The position numbers were made by a program, and so were the translations under genes. Below the pieces are notes generated by a model, which saw nothing but the letters and a program-made list of their open reading frames with translations, was not told the origin of the DNA and searched no databases. DNA of 64,000 nt from Hippopus hippopus (Eukaryota; Mollusca; Bivalvia; Cardiida; Cardiidae): positions 50,080,505 through 50,144,504 of the forward strand of contig OX328104.1 in NCBI GenBank assembly GCA_946811185.2, given 5' to 3'. Position 1 is the stretch's first letter; every line of letters begins with the position of its first letter. Shown piece after piece: positions 8,046 through 16,954 of the stretch.

Positions 8046-9161
8046 CTTCAAAGACACCAAATGCGATTCTGGTATCCAACTTTGAAATTTTTTTGGATAA
8101 CCTTTCCAATTGACTTTTATTTCTTTGATTAATTTTTTGCCCTCACGCCTTGTACGTCTATCAAGAACTGAATCAATTTCATAGACTTCGTCATCTTTTA
8201 TTAATTGAAGTTCGTATTCATAATAACTTCCCAAAATTTGTTCACCCTGTAAATCTTTTATTTTATAGGTGATAGGTGAAAATGTCTTGTTAACATGAGT
8301 GATTTCAAATATTTCTTGCGTCCAATTTGGTAAATATCCCTTATCAAATGTGCGTTTTGTTTTATTGATCCGAACACGATCTCCAATTTCGAATTTTGGC
8401 TTTTTCGTCATAGCGATTGTCGATAATCGAGGATACAGATTTTTCGAAACCTCTGCCTCATTTGATTTTGTTACCATTGCTGGAGATGTTTTAATACTTC
8501 TGTGAAAAGTATGATTGTAATTCTGAACTAAAGAATTCAGTACGTCAATGTAACGTCTTGTTTTCTTGTACGTAAAGTATTTCCACATTCTCGATTTTAA
8601 AGTTCGTTGAAATCTTTCAACGAGGCTTGCTTTTGTCTCTGGATTTTCGGTGGTGAAAAAATGAATCTGACTCTTTTTCAAGTATTGTTGAAACAGTTTG
8701 TTTTTGAATTCCGAACCTTTATCTGTTTGAAGTGCCAAAGGTTTTCGTTTTGATTTCTGAACAATAGATTGAAATGCTCGAATCAAAGTTTTTCCCATTT
8801 TATTTGGAATAGGGACAACCCATGAAAATCTTGAAAACACGTCGATTACACAAAGTAAATATTTCTTGTTATCATTTTGTTTTGCTAAATGTTGCATGTC
8901 GGCCAAGTCAGCTTGCCATTGATAATCTATACCACTTACAATAGTTTTTCGTCTTTTAAAACGTCGACGGATTGGTTTGTGTAAGGTATAGGTGGATTCA
9001 CCTCGTAACCACTCTTGAACATCTTTGTATCTTATTCCTTTCAAAACAGATTTTGCAGCGTGATACAATTGGTTTATTCCAGTAAATGCGACAGTACTTT
9101 TGGGATCATAAAATAACTTTCTTAACACGTAATCAAGTTTAGGCTTTACCAGGGCTCCCAT
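8025..9161 (-). CDS. Retroviral-type integrase with C-terminal chromodomain
   Basis: The 378-aa integrase inserts the element and makes the 6-bp duplication seen at its ends. The rve core has its three acidic residues in WQADLADM, LQTDKGSEF and SLVERFQRTLK. A basic linker (THKPIRRRFKRRKT style) precedes the core. An SH3-like segment (FEIGDRVRINKTKRTFDKGY) follows it, then a chromodomain-like end, NWKGYPKKFQSWIPESHL. The chromodomain is usual for Polinton integrases and may steer insertion to marked chromatin. The start overlaps the end of the upstream 294-aa gene by 16 bp. The gene is intact and of normal length. Confidence 0.92.
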   Translation of the reverse strand: MGALVKPKLDYVLRKLFYDPKSTVAFTGINQLYHAAKSVLKGIRYKDVQEWLRGESTYTLHKPIRRRFKRRKTIVSGIDYQWQADLADMQHLAKQNDNKKYLLCVIDVFSRFSWVVPIPNKMGKTLIRAFQSIVQKSKRKPLALQTDKGSEFKNKLFQQYLKKSQIHFFTTENPETKASLVERFQRTLKSRMWKYFTYKKTRRYIDVLNSLVQNYNHTFHRSIKTSPAMVTKSNEAEVSKNLYPRLSTIAMTKKPKFEIGDRVRINKTKRTFDKGYLPNWTQEIFEITHVNKTFSPITYKIKDLQGEQILGSYYEYELQLIKDDEVYEIDSVLDRRTRREGKKLIKEIKVNWKGYPKKFQSWIPESHLVSLKGKKSYR

Positions 9162-10030
9162 GACTGAGCCGTTTTACGACTAGGGGTCTTTTTTATAGAA
9201 TCTGGTGGAGTTAACAACTCTTTAGTATAGAATTGCTTCAGTCTTTCTTTTTCTTCAGGTTTCATGTATGGAGTTTTCATGTATGGAGTTTTCATCGTAG
9301 ATTTTTTAACACTTTTTGCAGGCGATTTCCTTGCAGTTTTTTGTACACTTTTTGGTGTGTGAAATAAGTAATCAGACTCACCATGGGATTCTTCATCTTC
9401 ACTCAGCGGCTTATCATAAGCTTTATCATAAGTTTTATGCATCCACCTCCATCTGCTTGGATTGCCAATGACTTCTTGCGGAATATTACTTTCATGTAAT
9501 GCCTTTGAAAAGGTTTTCCAGCCTTTGGGTTCAACACCTTTTCTTTGACGTATTGCATCATTGACAAGATCGATGATATTGGAACCATGAATGCGTCCGC
9601 CTTTATATGACACAACTCCTTGTTCATCCCAAGTTAAATTATTGTTATCTTTTATCATATTCAAAAGTAACTCGGCTTTTCTTTTCATGGTTTTTGGTAC
9701 ACTTTGCAAAATTTGATCATGCAAGGTAACAGATGTTGATTTCTGTGCACTATCATCACTTTTTGTCGTTGAAAGTAAATTGTTCAAAGTCGGTCTTGCT
9801 TTTTGAAGAGAATTTTGTAACTTAAACAAAGTCTCACCATACTTTTGAGCTTTCTCCGATTCTGATAAATTGGTGTTTTGTAAAATATGTCCCATGTCCT
9901 GTTGAAGATGTACTACATCTACAACTTGTGGATTGGGTGGTAAACGAGGTCTTTGAGCTTGTTCGGCTTTCCAACGATTCATATTTTCTAAGGTTTGGTA
10001 AGGCACAATAACCATTTTTTTAACAGACAT
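9146..10030 (-). CDS. Recurrent Polinton protein, 294 aa, with SPAK/TPYMK-rich tail
   Basis: The function is unknown, but the arrangement recurs in Polintons: an N-terminal VIVPYQTLENMNRWK start, a helical segment with NLSESEKAQKYGETL, a central folded part containing KRKAELLLNMIK, GGRIHGSNIIDLVNDAI and PKGWKTFSKALHESNIP, then a basic low-complexity tail with KSVKKS and a tandem MKTPYMKTPYMKP duplication, ending SWEPW. The gene partly overlaps the integrase start. A role in DNA binding or capsid assembly would fit the basic tail but is inference. Confidence 0.65.
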   Translation of the reverse strand: MSVKKMVIVPYQTLENMNRWKAEQAQRPRLPPNPQVVDVVHLQQDMGHILQNTNLSESEKAQKYGETLFKLQNSLQKARPTLNNLLSTTKSDDSAQKSTSVTLHDQILQSVPKTMKRKAELLLNMIKDNNNLTWDEQGVVSYKGGRIHGSNIIDLVNDAIRQRKGVEPKGWKTFSKALHESNIPQEVIGNPSRWRWMHKTYDKAYDKPLSEDEESHGESDYLFHTPKSVQKTARKSPAKSVKKSTMKTPYMKTPYMKPEEKERLKQFYTKELLTPPDSIKKTPSRKTAQSWEPW

Positions 10031-10048
10031 AATTTAAAAATTATAAAA

Positions 10049-10468
10049 TTACAAGGCTTTAAGAGCTCCTCCTATTCCTCCGATAACGGCTTTTCCTAAC
10101 AATGGTAATAATGCAGGACCAAGCAATTGAAGAAATCCACCTTTTTGATTTAATATTTGTTTTTTATTTTTTACTGAGACTGATTTCGAAGCTAAACGTC
10201 TGAGATGCTGCCTACTTGAATACAATTTCTTCTTCTGAGGTGATGATAAATGTACATTGCCTTTTAAAACATTATGACAGCATTCCGATATGCATTTTAT
10301 CACTTCAGGTGATGAATCTTTTACAAGTTTTTTACGTGCTTTTGGTTTAGCCTGTATCATAGCCATAACCATTGAACCATGTTTTTTTATCAGAGGTGTT
10401 TTCTTCTTCATGTTGACTTGATCTCGATTTCGGATTAAATGATAATACAAGTTCCACATCACTAACAT
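10049..10468 (-). CDS. Recurrent Polinton protein with glycine-rich hydrophobic tail, 139 aa
   Basis: It carries CISECCHNVLKGNVHLS in the middle and ends QKGGFLQLLGPALLPLLGKA, followed by a Gly/Ile-rich helix, patterns I recognise from many Polintons. The C-terminal amphipathic/hydrophobic segment could be membrane-active, like adenovirus pVI. That is an analogy, not evidence. The ATG at 10411 (MKKKTPLIKKHG) may be the true start, because the preceding 19 residues look unlike the family. It sits 18 bp from the next gene. Confidence 0.6.
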   Translation of the reverse strand: MLVMWNLYYHLIRNRDQVNMKKKTPLIKKHGSMVMAMIQAKPKARKKLVKDSSPEVIKCISECCHNVLKGNVHLSSPQKKKLYSSRQHLRRLASKSVSVKNKKQILNQKGGFLQLLGPALLPLLGKAVIGGIGGALKAL

Positions 10469-10518
10469 TTATAGCTAATATAATGTTTTTTGTAGACAAA
10501 ATTTGTTGTTAAAATTTC

Positions 10519-11460
10519 TTAAGAAAACTGTGAATAGAGATCGTCGGCTAATGTAGTGGCTGTAGATAAAGATGAATCCACGAGAACAGATCTTCCTTTC
10601 CCAAGGTGGAGCACCTCATTTTTGTCGTCAAAATTATATCTCCCCGTATCAACGTTGTGTTTCACCATATCATAAAGCATTCGTTTATATTTTTTTAACC
10701 CTTTTTTATGTTTAGCTAATGTCTTTGGAGACCACGTGCTGGAGGGGATTTCTTGAAACGATAATTTTTTACCTGGTAATATGAATCTTGAATACTTTCT
10801 TTCGTAATCCTGCAGTTTTTTTCTCATTCTTTCCTCTTCGGATTTCGGATACTGTTGATGTTCTGAAATGTTGCTTCCTACAGAACTTCGTTTTCGGGTA
10901 GTAACAAATCTTTCATCAATCGTAATTGGGGCATGCTTCTTTGGTGGTGAATTCTTCTTCTTTGGAGATTTTTTCTTTGGTGGAGCACGCTTTCTTGGAG
11001 TAAGCTTTTTTGGAGATTTCTTCTTTGTTGGAGACTTCTTCTTTTGCGGAGACTTCTTCTTTTGCGGAGCACGCTTTCGTGGAACACGTTTTCGAGTTTG
11101 TCTTTCAGCTCCAAATTTTCTGATGGTTTTTGTTCCATCCCATCTCAGCAAACTTCTGATAATCACACCACCTAGAAATCCATCCCCTCCAGGTTTTAAA
11201 ATGATTTTACGTTTACTTTCCTCATCTATGGACGGATCTGCTAGCTGTTCAATATCTGCTCTATGTTTTGTCATGTACGTTATGGTTTGTTTTGGTAATT
11301 TGATTTTATTTTCGATGATGTTTTGCGCAGCTAATGTAAACCATTTTAAAATTTCTTTTAATCCTGCTTTTAACACAGCTTCTCTTTCATGTTTATCGGT
11401 TTGTTGACTTAAATTTCGCAAAGCAGCTAAAACCGATCTTGGTGTAGGTGGTAAGTCCAT
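10519..11460 (-). CDS. Basic DNA-binding-like protein with histone-H1-like KKSP repeats
   Basis: The 313-aa protein has three parts. Residues 1-100 are helical and end in a LKPGGDGFLGGVI turn seen in other Polinton proteins. Residues about 115-180 are a Lys/Arg/Pro/Ser run with repeated KKKSPKK-type units, like the tails of linker histones and protamines. The C-terminal third is folded-looking (ILPGKKLSFQEIPSSTWSP). The repeats suggest DNA neutralisation or condensation in the particle, possibly tuned by phosphorylation of SP sites (inference). The gene is intact and is followed at once by the 139-aa gene on the same strand. Confidence 0.65.
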   Translation of the reverse strand: MDLPPTPRSVLAALRNLSQQTDKHEREAVLKAGLKEILKWFTLAAQNIIENKIKLPKQTITYMTKHRADIEQLADPSIDEESKRKIILKPGGDGFLGGVIIRSLLRWDGTKTIRKFGAERQTRKRVPRKRAPQKKKSPQKKKSPTKKKSPKKLTPRKRAPPKKKSPKKKNSPPKKHAPITIDERFVTTRKRSSVGSNISEHQQYPKSEEERMRKKLQDYERKYSRFILPGKKLSFQEIPSSTWSPKTLAKHKKGLKKYKRMLYDMVKHNVDTGRYNFDDKNEVLHLGKGRSVLVDSSLSTATTLADDLYSQFS

Positions 11461-11564
11461 GTTTACTCACGGATGGGTATCATAAAAATGATTTATATTT
11501 AAAAATGTAATTCTCTTTTAAAGCAAGAACTTTTGCATAAAAAACTTTTCTTAAAGAAACTTTT

Positions 11565-12236
11565 TTAAGCAGAAGAATAAATAACAGGTCCTCTTTCATT
11601 ACCTTGTGTATACCAACGGTAAAATATATCTGTTCGGAGTCTTAATTCTTTGTTTGTTTGTGAATGAAAATCTACGACTAGATATCCATGGTCCGACAAT
11701 GTAGCATCTTCATAAGCAGGTACCAAATGTGGGGCTTGCATTTGTCGAGCTAATGTTTTAATCTGATTCTTATCTCGTTCATTTCGAAATAAAATCATGT
11801 ATCTAGAATTAAGGCTAATGGTTCGACTCGATTTCGATTGTTGAAACATATTTTGCGTGATGTAAATCACACTTGCATTACGATGATGACCTTTTCTTGT
11901 AAACCAAAGTTTAATTTTTTCCTCATCTTTTTCCCCCAACATGTCATCAAAGACGATTAAATGTGGTATGGATACATCACTGACAATTTCGTTTTCGTCG
12001 TCAGGAATCCCCTCCACGAATTTTATCAATTCAAATTGTGAATTAAACTTTTCCTGCATAACACTGTAGGCATGTTGCCATTCTTTGTAACACCAAACAA
12101 CTCTTTCAGGAACGATGTTGAACAAGTCTTCTCGATACTCAATTAATTTATGAACGAACTCTGTTTTTCCACAACCGCTCGGCCCTGTGATGAAAATATT
12201 ACAAGGATGTTGAAATAATATGGATTGTACATCCAT
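11565..12236 (-). CDS. FtsK/HerA-type DNA-packaging ATPase
   Basis: The 223-aa P-loop ATPase has Walker A GPSGCGKT at residues 18-25, Walker B HLIVFDDML at about 92-100, and a sensor-like VIYITQNMF segment, the A32-like packaging-ATPase pattern of Polintons and related viruses. It pumps DNA into the capsid at a vertex. It is intact, of normal length, and lies between the polymerase fragment and the basic-protein gene, all on -. Confidence 0.92.
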   Translation of the reverse strand: MDVQSILFQHPCNIFITGPSGCGKTEFVHKLIEYREDLFNIVPERVVWCYKEWQHAYSVMQEKFNSQFELIKFVEGIPDDENEIVSDVSIPHLIVFDDMLGEKDEEKIKLWFTRKGHHRNASVIYITQNMFQQSKSSRTISLNSRYMILFRNERDKNQIKTLARQMQAPHLVPAYEDATLSDHGYLVVDFHSQTNKELRLRTDIFYRWYTQGNERGPVIYSSA

Positions 12237-12298
12237 TTTTTACTTTACTCTTTAAAGGCTAATGATAAAATGATAACATCATTGAAAATGAAAGCATT

Positions 12299-12450
12299 TT
12301 TATTGAACAGAACTAAACTATAAAACATTTTTTGCAATGCAACATAAAAAATTTTCTTGACAATGAAAAAATTCATAAGGAAACATTTTTTGCAATGCAA
12401 CATAAAAAATTTTCTTGACAATGAAAAAATTCACACTGAAATATTTTTTT
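12299..12450. repeat. 58-bp tandem duplication at the polymerase fragment end
   Basis: A unit containing TTTTGCAATGCAACATAAAA repeats at 58-bp spacing (12324-12375, 12382-12433) with a partial third copy from about 12439. It begins next to TTTATTGAACAGAACTAAAC, also found at 3831-3850. Confidence 0.8.
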
Positions 12451-13094
12451 ACAATGCAAATTCGCAAAATACCACGAGTTTCACATTTGTCTTCATATTC
12501 CGTAATGTCTTTGTGCAATTGCTCTTTCTGAGTCTGATTGACACCGATCTGGATAACCACTGCCTTCTTAATTTTCAAGAAATTGGTCACATAACGTTTA
12601 AAGAACTGATCTGACACAGAATTGAAATGCCAAATTTCATACACTTGCAATAATCGATAACCGCAGTCAAGAGCCTTGAATAATTCAAAAGTGACCCAAG
12701 TTCCGACCAAAGCCCTCTTTTCTTCACCATGGCTACAAATACTTGAACTTTCTTCTGCACATTTCATACAGAGTGGAAACATCATTTTGTTGTTACAGTG
12801 AACTGGGAGAACGGGGTGAAACAAATCAGTTGGAGGCAAAACTTTGCATTTGATTAAGCCCTCATATTGTCGAATATTGTTCATGTCAATATTCTCAGCA
12901 GACAAAATTTCTGGCTGACCTACAGGATAGGATTTGTGTTTACAAACATAAGGGTACAGAGAACAGATATCAATGTACTTGATTTCCTTCTTGCTTTTTT
13001 CATCAACATCAGGAACGCAATAATAGGCCACGGGAGCTTCGCATTTTTCCTGCGATCTCTTGGCAGTCTGGGAACTTAAACAACACCGTGCCAA
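12318..13094 (-). pseudogene. Protein-primed family B DNA polymerase, internal fragment only
   Basis: The segment KYIDICSLYPYVCKHKSYPVG is the motif A region (DxxSLYP) of Polinton PolB. The next 120 or so residues (ALVGTWVTFELFKALDCGY, VYEIWHF) match the palm/fingers region. Everything before it, including the exonuclease domain, and everything after it, including the motif C and thumb region, is missing. The reading frame ends in a 58-bp tandem duplication that yields a repeated, meaningless tail. The intact gene would exceed 1,000 codons. The copy has therefore lost its polymerase by internal deletion and would need one supplied in trans. Confidence 0.85.
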
Positions 13095-13156
13095 CTCAGT
13101 GGAAACGCCGTTTAGTGTGACAAGGGGTTAAATCACAATATGTTAGCGTCTATTGC

Positions 13157-13226
13157 TATAAATAGACCATTGGGTAGAGGTACACTACGTCAGCGTCTAG
13201 TAGTGAAGCGTATTTTTTATAAATAG
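13157..13226 (+). promoter_or_regulatory. Twin TATA boxes upstream of the zinc-knuckle ORF
   Basis: TATAAATAG occurs at 13157-13165 and 13218-13226, each preceded by AGCGTCTA-like text, so the promoter unit looks duplicated with a period of about 61 bp. The ATG at 13291 lies 65 bp downstream of the second box. Confidence 0.6.
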
Positions 13227-13290
13227 CTCTATACGCTGTACTATCAGCTACAGAGTTTTAGATCAAGCGACGCTCGACAAACGATATCGG

Positions 13291-13891
13291 ATGAATCGTG
13301 AGAGAACAAATATTTGTTTTACGTGCAACGAAGCAGAACATTGGTCCAGAAATTGTCCAAAAAAGAAAATCAGACAGGAACATTTGTTTTTTGTCTACGT
13401 GAACCCACACAGTCATGACATCGAAATCTCACCATCGTTTTACAACGTTGTCGATCTCCAACATACGAAATTCGTCGGGACACTACATTCATTCTACAAC
13501 GAAAATACATGGAAAACAAGTTCACTACAGACTACAATATCACCGGTTGAAAATCAGACCGTAGACATGCAGTCCGACACAACGGATATCACCGATTCAA
13601 AAAATCTGCAAAATAACAGAACAGGCAGAGAAAAAAATATCTACAAGCGATAATCTAAGAAAACAACAAACTTTGGATCTAAAAGAGGAGAAAAAAGCAA
13701 AACAACGAAAAGAAGAAAAAACGAGTAACAAAGAACTGTTTCTTTTGCAAATCAACAAAACATTTCCCATACTCTATCAGACATCTGCTTGCGCAGTGGG
13801 GGTAGACAAGAATTCGAACCATACTGGAACAAATATGATTTTATGTAAAAATATCGCTGGGTTTTATAGCTTTACAGGAGGATTGAACTGA
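13291..13891 (+). CDS. CCHC zinc-knuckle protein, probable frame break
   Basis: It starts MNRERTNICFTCNEAEHWSR. The CFTCNEAEHWSRNC segment is an exact C-x2-C-x4-H-x4-C zinc knuckle, the single-strand nucleic-acid-binding motif of retroviral nucleocapsids and CNBP-type proteins. The first frame ends at 13653 after 120 codons. A second frame then stays open to 13891, with a Lys/Glu-rich stretch and a Cys-containing tail. The change lies near an A-run at about 13632, so one broken gene is possible. It reads opposite to the core block, from its own twin TATA promoter, and occupies the space where the polymerase gene should be. I do not know it as a standard Polinton gene. Confidence 0.55.
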
Positions 13892-14038
13892 TTGACTCAT
13901 GACGTCATTTTTCCTATGTTTTTTCCCGCATCGGCGTTTCATGCTGTTTTTACCACTCCTAACTCAGTGTCACACAGTACAATCCTGGTGTTTCCCGTCA
14001 GGTCCGCGCTCTTTAAAAATTTCAATCCTCCTTAAACG

Positions 14039-14046
14039 TATAAAAA
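14039..14046 (+). promoter_or_regulatory. TATA box of right TIR gene
   Basis: TATAAAAA is followed by GGTTATTTCCATACATTC and, in the leader (14109-14158), by three near-copies of an 18-base AGTATCAATATTCGGAAG unit that ends at the start codon. Confidence 0.65.
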
Positions 14047-14155
14047 CCCAGGGTTATTTCCATACATTCATCATTTTTTGACTCTCAGCTAACGAACACT
14101 TCGAAAGCGGTATCAATATTCGGAAGCAGTATCAATATTCGGAAGCAGTATCAAT

Positions 14156-14461
14156 ATGGAGGAGATAAATTATCAACTACGTGAGGCTCTCCAAGACTAT
14201 TTGAATGCAGGTCAACAGTTATTACAACTAAACACTCATTTCGTAGGAGAGGAGGAACAAAACCAACTACAACGTATAACACAGCCATACAAAGATCTCG
14301 GCGAAAGATTAGTTCAACTATTTTTAAAGGCAAAACCGGATGTCATTTTGGTTGATATCGAATTTTGGAGGAAGATTACTTTCGATAATGGAGCAATGGT
14401 AATCAGAAAAAGAGTTGAAGCATGCCCCATTTGTCAAGCGAATTTCGGATGCTGTCATTAG
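14156..14461 (+). CDS. TIR-encoded 101-aa protein with C-terminal Cys/His cluster (right copy)
   Basis: Twin of 3221-3526. It reads outward toward the right end, has its own TATA box about 115 bp upstream, and ends CPICQANFGCCH. One residue differs from the left copy (Lys instead of Thr near residue 60). The frame is open in both copies although other parts of the TIR have drifted. That argues for function or very recent homogenisation. The first histone-like stem-loop begins 51 nt after the stop. Confidence 0.6.
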   Translation: MEEINYQLREALQDYLNAGQQLLQLNTHFVGEEEQNQLQRITQPYKDLGERLVQLFLKAKPDVILVDIEFWRKITFDNGAMVIRKRVEACPICQANFGCCH

Positions 14462-14512
14462 AAGTGGAAAAAACAACGTGAGACGAAAAAAACACAGCCT
14501 CCAAAACAAAAC

Positions 14513-15020
14513 AGCCCTTTTAAGGGCTAACCCAACAGTTCTTTTCAGAGCTAACCCAACAGTCCTTTTCAGGGCTAACCATTTACCACGAAAGTTCTAT
14601 CTTCAAGATGCCAGACGAAAGTTCTGTCTTCAAGCTGTCAGACGAAAGTTCTATCTTCAAGTTGTCATTTCTTCAAATTGTCACAGCTCTTTTCAGAGCT
14701 AACCCAACAGTCCTTTTCAGGACTAACCATCTACCACGAAAGTTCTATCTTCAAGATGTCAGACGAAAGTTCTACCTTCAAGCTATCAGACGAAAGTTCT
14801 ATCTTCAAGTTGTCATTTCTTCAAATTGTCACAGCTCTTTTCAGAGCTAACCCAACAGTCCTTTTCAGGACTAACCATCTACCACGAAAGTTCTATCTTC
14901 AAGATGTCAGACGAAAGTTCTACCTTCAAGCTATCAGACGAAAGTTCTATCTTCAAGTTGTCATTTCTTCAAATTGTCACAGCTCTTTTCAGAGCTAACC
15001 CAACAGTTCTTTTCAGGACT
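14513..15020 (+). repeat. 148-bp tandem array with nine histone-like stem-loops (right TIR)
   Basis: Stem-loops lie at 14513-14528, 14537-14552, 14561-14576, 14685-14700, 14709-14724, 14833-14848, 14857-14872, 14981-14996 and 15005-15020. Most have perfect six-base stems. Three have a single G-T wobble at the third pair. Loops are TTTC (TTTA in the first). AACCCA or AACCA follows each, and about 12 nt after every second one comes a purine core ACGAAAG, where histone genes have their downstream element. Confidence 0.8.
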
Positions 15021-15149
15021 AACCATTACCACGAAAGTTCTATCTTTCTTCAAAATTGTCATTTCTTCAAATTGTCAAACTTCTTTCTTTTAGAAGAGTT
15101 GCACTCCAAAAGAGTTATACTCCAGAGAGTTATACTGCAAAGAGCAAAA

Positions 15150-15890
15150 AAAAACTCAGAAAAAGACTAAGTCCAACTCAGTGCTCAGTCTTTTAGAGAA
15201 AAAATCATTCATAATTGCAGAAAAAGACTAAGTCCAACTCAATGTCCAGGCATTTAGAAAGAGAGAAAATCATTCATAATTGCAGAAAAAGACTAAGTCC
15301 AACTCAATGTCCAGGCATTTAGAAAGAGAAAAAATCATCCATAGGGTGAAAAAACTAAGTCCAACTCAATGTCCAGGCAATTAGAAAGAGAAAAAATCAT
15401 CCATAGGGTGAAAAAAACTAAGTCCAACTCAATGGTCAACCTTTTAGAAAGAGAGAAAATCATTCATAGGGAAAAAAGCTAAGACCAACTCAGTGATATA
15501 AGATAAATTTCCTTTTAGAAAAGAGAAATCAATCATAGAGATGCAGAAAAAAGTCTAAGTCCAACCCAGTGCTCAGTCTTTTAGAAAGAGAAATCATTCA
15601 TAGAGATGCAGAAAAAAGTCTAAGTCCAACTCAATGGTCAGGCAATTAGAAAGAGAAAAAATCATACATAGGTGAAGAAAAAACTAAGTACAACTCAGTG
15701 CTCAGACATTTAGAAATCATTTATAGTGCACAAAAATCTAAGTCCAACTCAATGGTCAGGTTTTTAGAAAGAGAGAAAATCATTCATAGGGTGAAAAAAG
15801 CTAAGTCCAAACCAGTGCTCAGTCTTTTAGAGAGAAAAAATCATACATAGGTGAAGAAAAAACTAAGTCCAACTCAATGATCAGACCTGG
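15150..15890. repeat. Degenerate tandem array in right TIR
   Basis: Inverse of the array at 1780-2530. Units share CTAAGTCCAACTCA followed by GTCAG/GTCCAGGC and TTTAGAAAGAGA-type text. Confidence 0.85.
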
Positions 15891-16081
15891 CAGATCACTA
15901 TAGAGTACTCGAAGATGTATCATTTTTGGCCGACATCTGCTGCTTTAACTGCAGAAAAAATCCCGCTCAGGGACGGGAGCCTAGGGACAAAATAAAAAAA
16001 AAAAAAAAAAAATCTTTCGGGAGGGCAAACTAGGGACACATTTTTGTCAGGGACGGTGATGTAGGGCACTCAGGGACGGGA

Positions 16082-16119
16082 GAATACGGACACACCCAGG
16101 CCCAGGTGTGTCCGTATTC
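16082..16119. repeat. Terminal hairpin, right end of element A
   Basis: Same hairpin as 1563-1600, inverted, 17 bases inside the right terminus. Confidence 0.85.
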
Positions 16120-16136
16120 TGCCGTCCTTTACTACT

Positions 16137-16142
16137 GCTCTT
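16137..16142. repeat. Polinton A target-site duplication, right
   Basis: GCTCTT, identical to 1540-1545. Confidence 0.95.
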
Positions 16143-16778
16143 TTCTTAAAAACATCTTTTAGCATTGATCAATACTTTGTCTACATACCTGACTGATTTA
16201 TTTTACAGCCAATATTTCTCAGAAAAACGGGATAAAAAGTCTGTGAGGAAAAGGTTGGCTTTCTAGGGTAAATTGTTTCACTTCTATTGATTTTAAAAAG
16301 GTGCAAACGAATGTATGTGCAAAGGAAATGAATGCTGAATCTTTGAAAAATGCTAGGTTCACTACCTATGGGTCTATGTAAATACCTAGTATTTCATTAT
16401 ACCTACTTGAAAAGTAAGTACTACTCTAACGTGTAAATTTACCAGGTGTAGAAGATAAGATCCCTACTTGTAAATTATATGGTCTTATACAAACCTAATC
16501 TGCAAGATTCCGATCAAAATCTAGTTTTTTGGTTTGGTATGTCATATAGTGGACAAGCATATCAGTAATCACAAAGGGAATTGGGCTATGTAAAGGGCAA
16601 TTTAGTCATATTTAGCCATTTTGTTGGCTATCAAAGGTTTTGCTGTTTGTGTGTGAATGTGTGTGTGTGTGGGGGGGTTATTACAACAATACAGGTTTTA
16701 GGCTGTGTGGCACCTACTGTCATACCATATGGTATGATAAACAAAAAGCCTTGAAACAGACTGTATTTGAAGTTTCAA

Positions 16779-16954
16779 TTAACCCTTTACCAGATGAAAA
16801 AATTTTGGGCTTTACCAAGTAGAAAGCATTGGCAAACAACAAAAAACTTCAATGCAACTTAAAACTTTAAACATAAAATTTTCTCCTTCTCATATGTTTC
16901 CAAAGACTTCTTTCTCAGGGTCGTTAAAATTCGGCATTGTGTGGTAAAGGTTGA
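16779..16954. mobile_element. TTAA-flanked palindromic MITE, diverged copy
   Basis: Starts TTAACCCTTTACCAG and ends near TGTGTGGTAAAGGTTGA. The central hairpin is damaged. See the copy at 25963 for the family form. Confidence 0.6.

Larger units (their letters stand above)
1546..16136. mobile_element. Polinton/Maverick (adintovirus-like) element A, complete ends
   Basis: The element begins AGTAGTAAAGGACGG and ends with the exact inverse. The AG...CT termini and 6-bp duplication are Polinton hallmarks. It is 14,591 bp with about 2.1-kb TIRs. The core block reads leftwards on -: polymerase fragment, ATPase, basic protein, two recurrent proteins, integrase, membrane protein, penton-like, pX-like, capsid-like, Cys/His protein, adenain. 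Only a zinc-knuckle ORF and the right TIR gene read rightwards. The polymerase is reduced to a fragment and the penton gene is frameshifted, so this copy cannot be autonomous as it stands. The TIRs are nearly identical, which points to recent insertion or to conversion between ends. Confidence 0.93.
13985..16136 (-). repeat. Right terminal inverted repeat of element A
   Basis: Inverse of 1546-3690, with only scattered single-base and homopolymer differences visible over more than 2 kb. It contains the promoter, the 101-codon gene, stem-loop array, degenerate array and terminal hairpin in outward order. Confidence 0.93.

Noticed and set aside
10868..11407. Phe/Gly-rich frame on + opposite the basic protein
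   Set aside because: It is the antisense of the KKSP repeats. The - frame has the Polinton context.
14513..15020. Remains of a histone gene cluster
   Set aside because: No histone coding sequence occurs in either TIR. The stem-loops follow an unrelated 101-codon gene and are multiplied in tandem.
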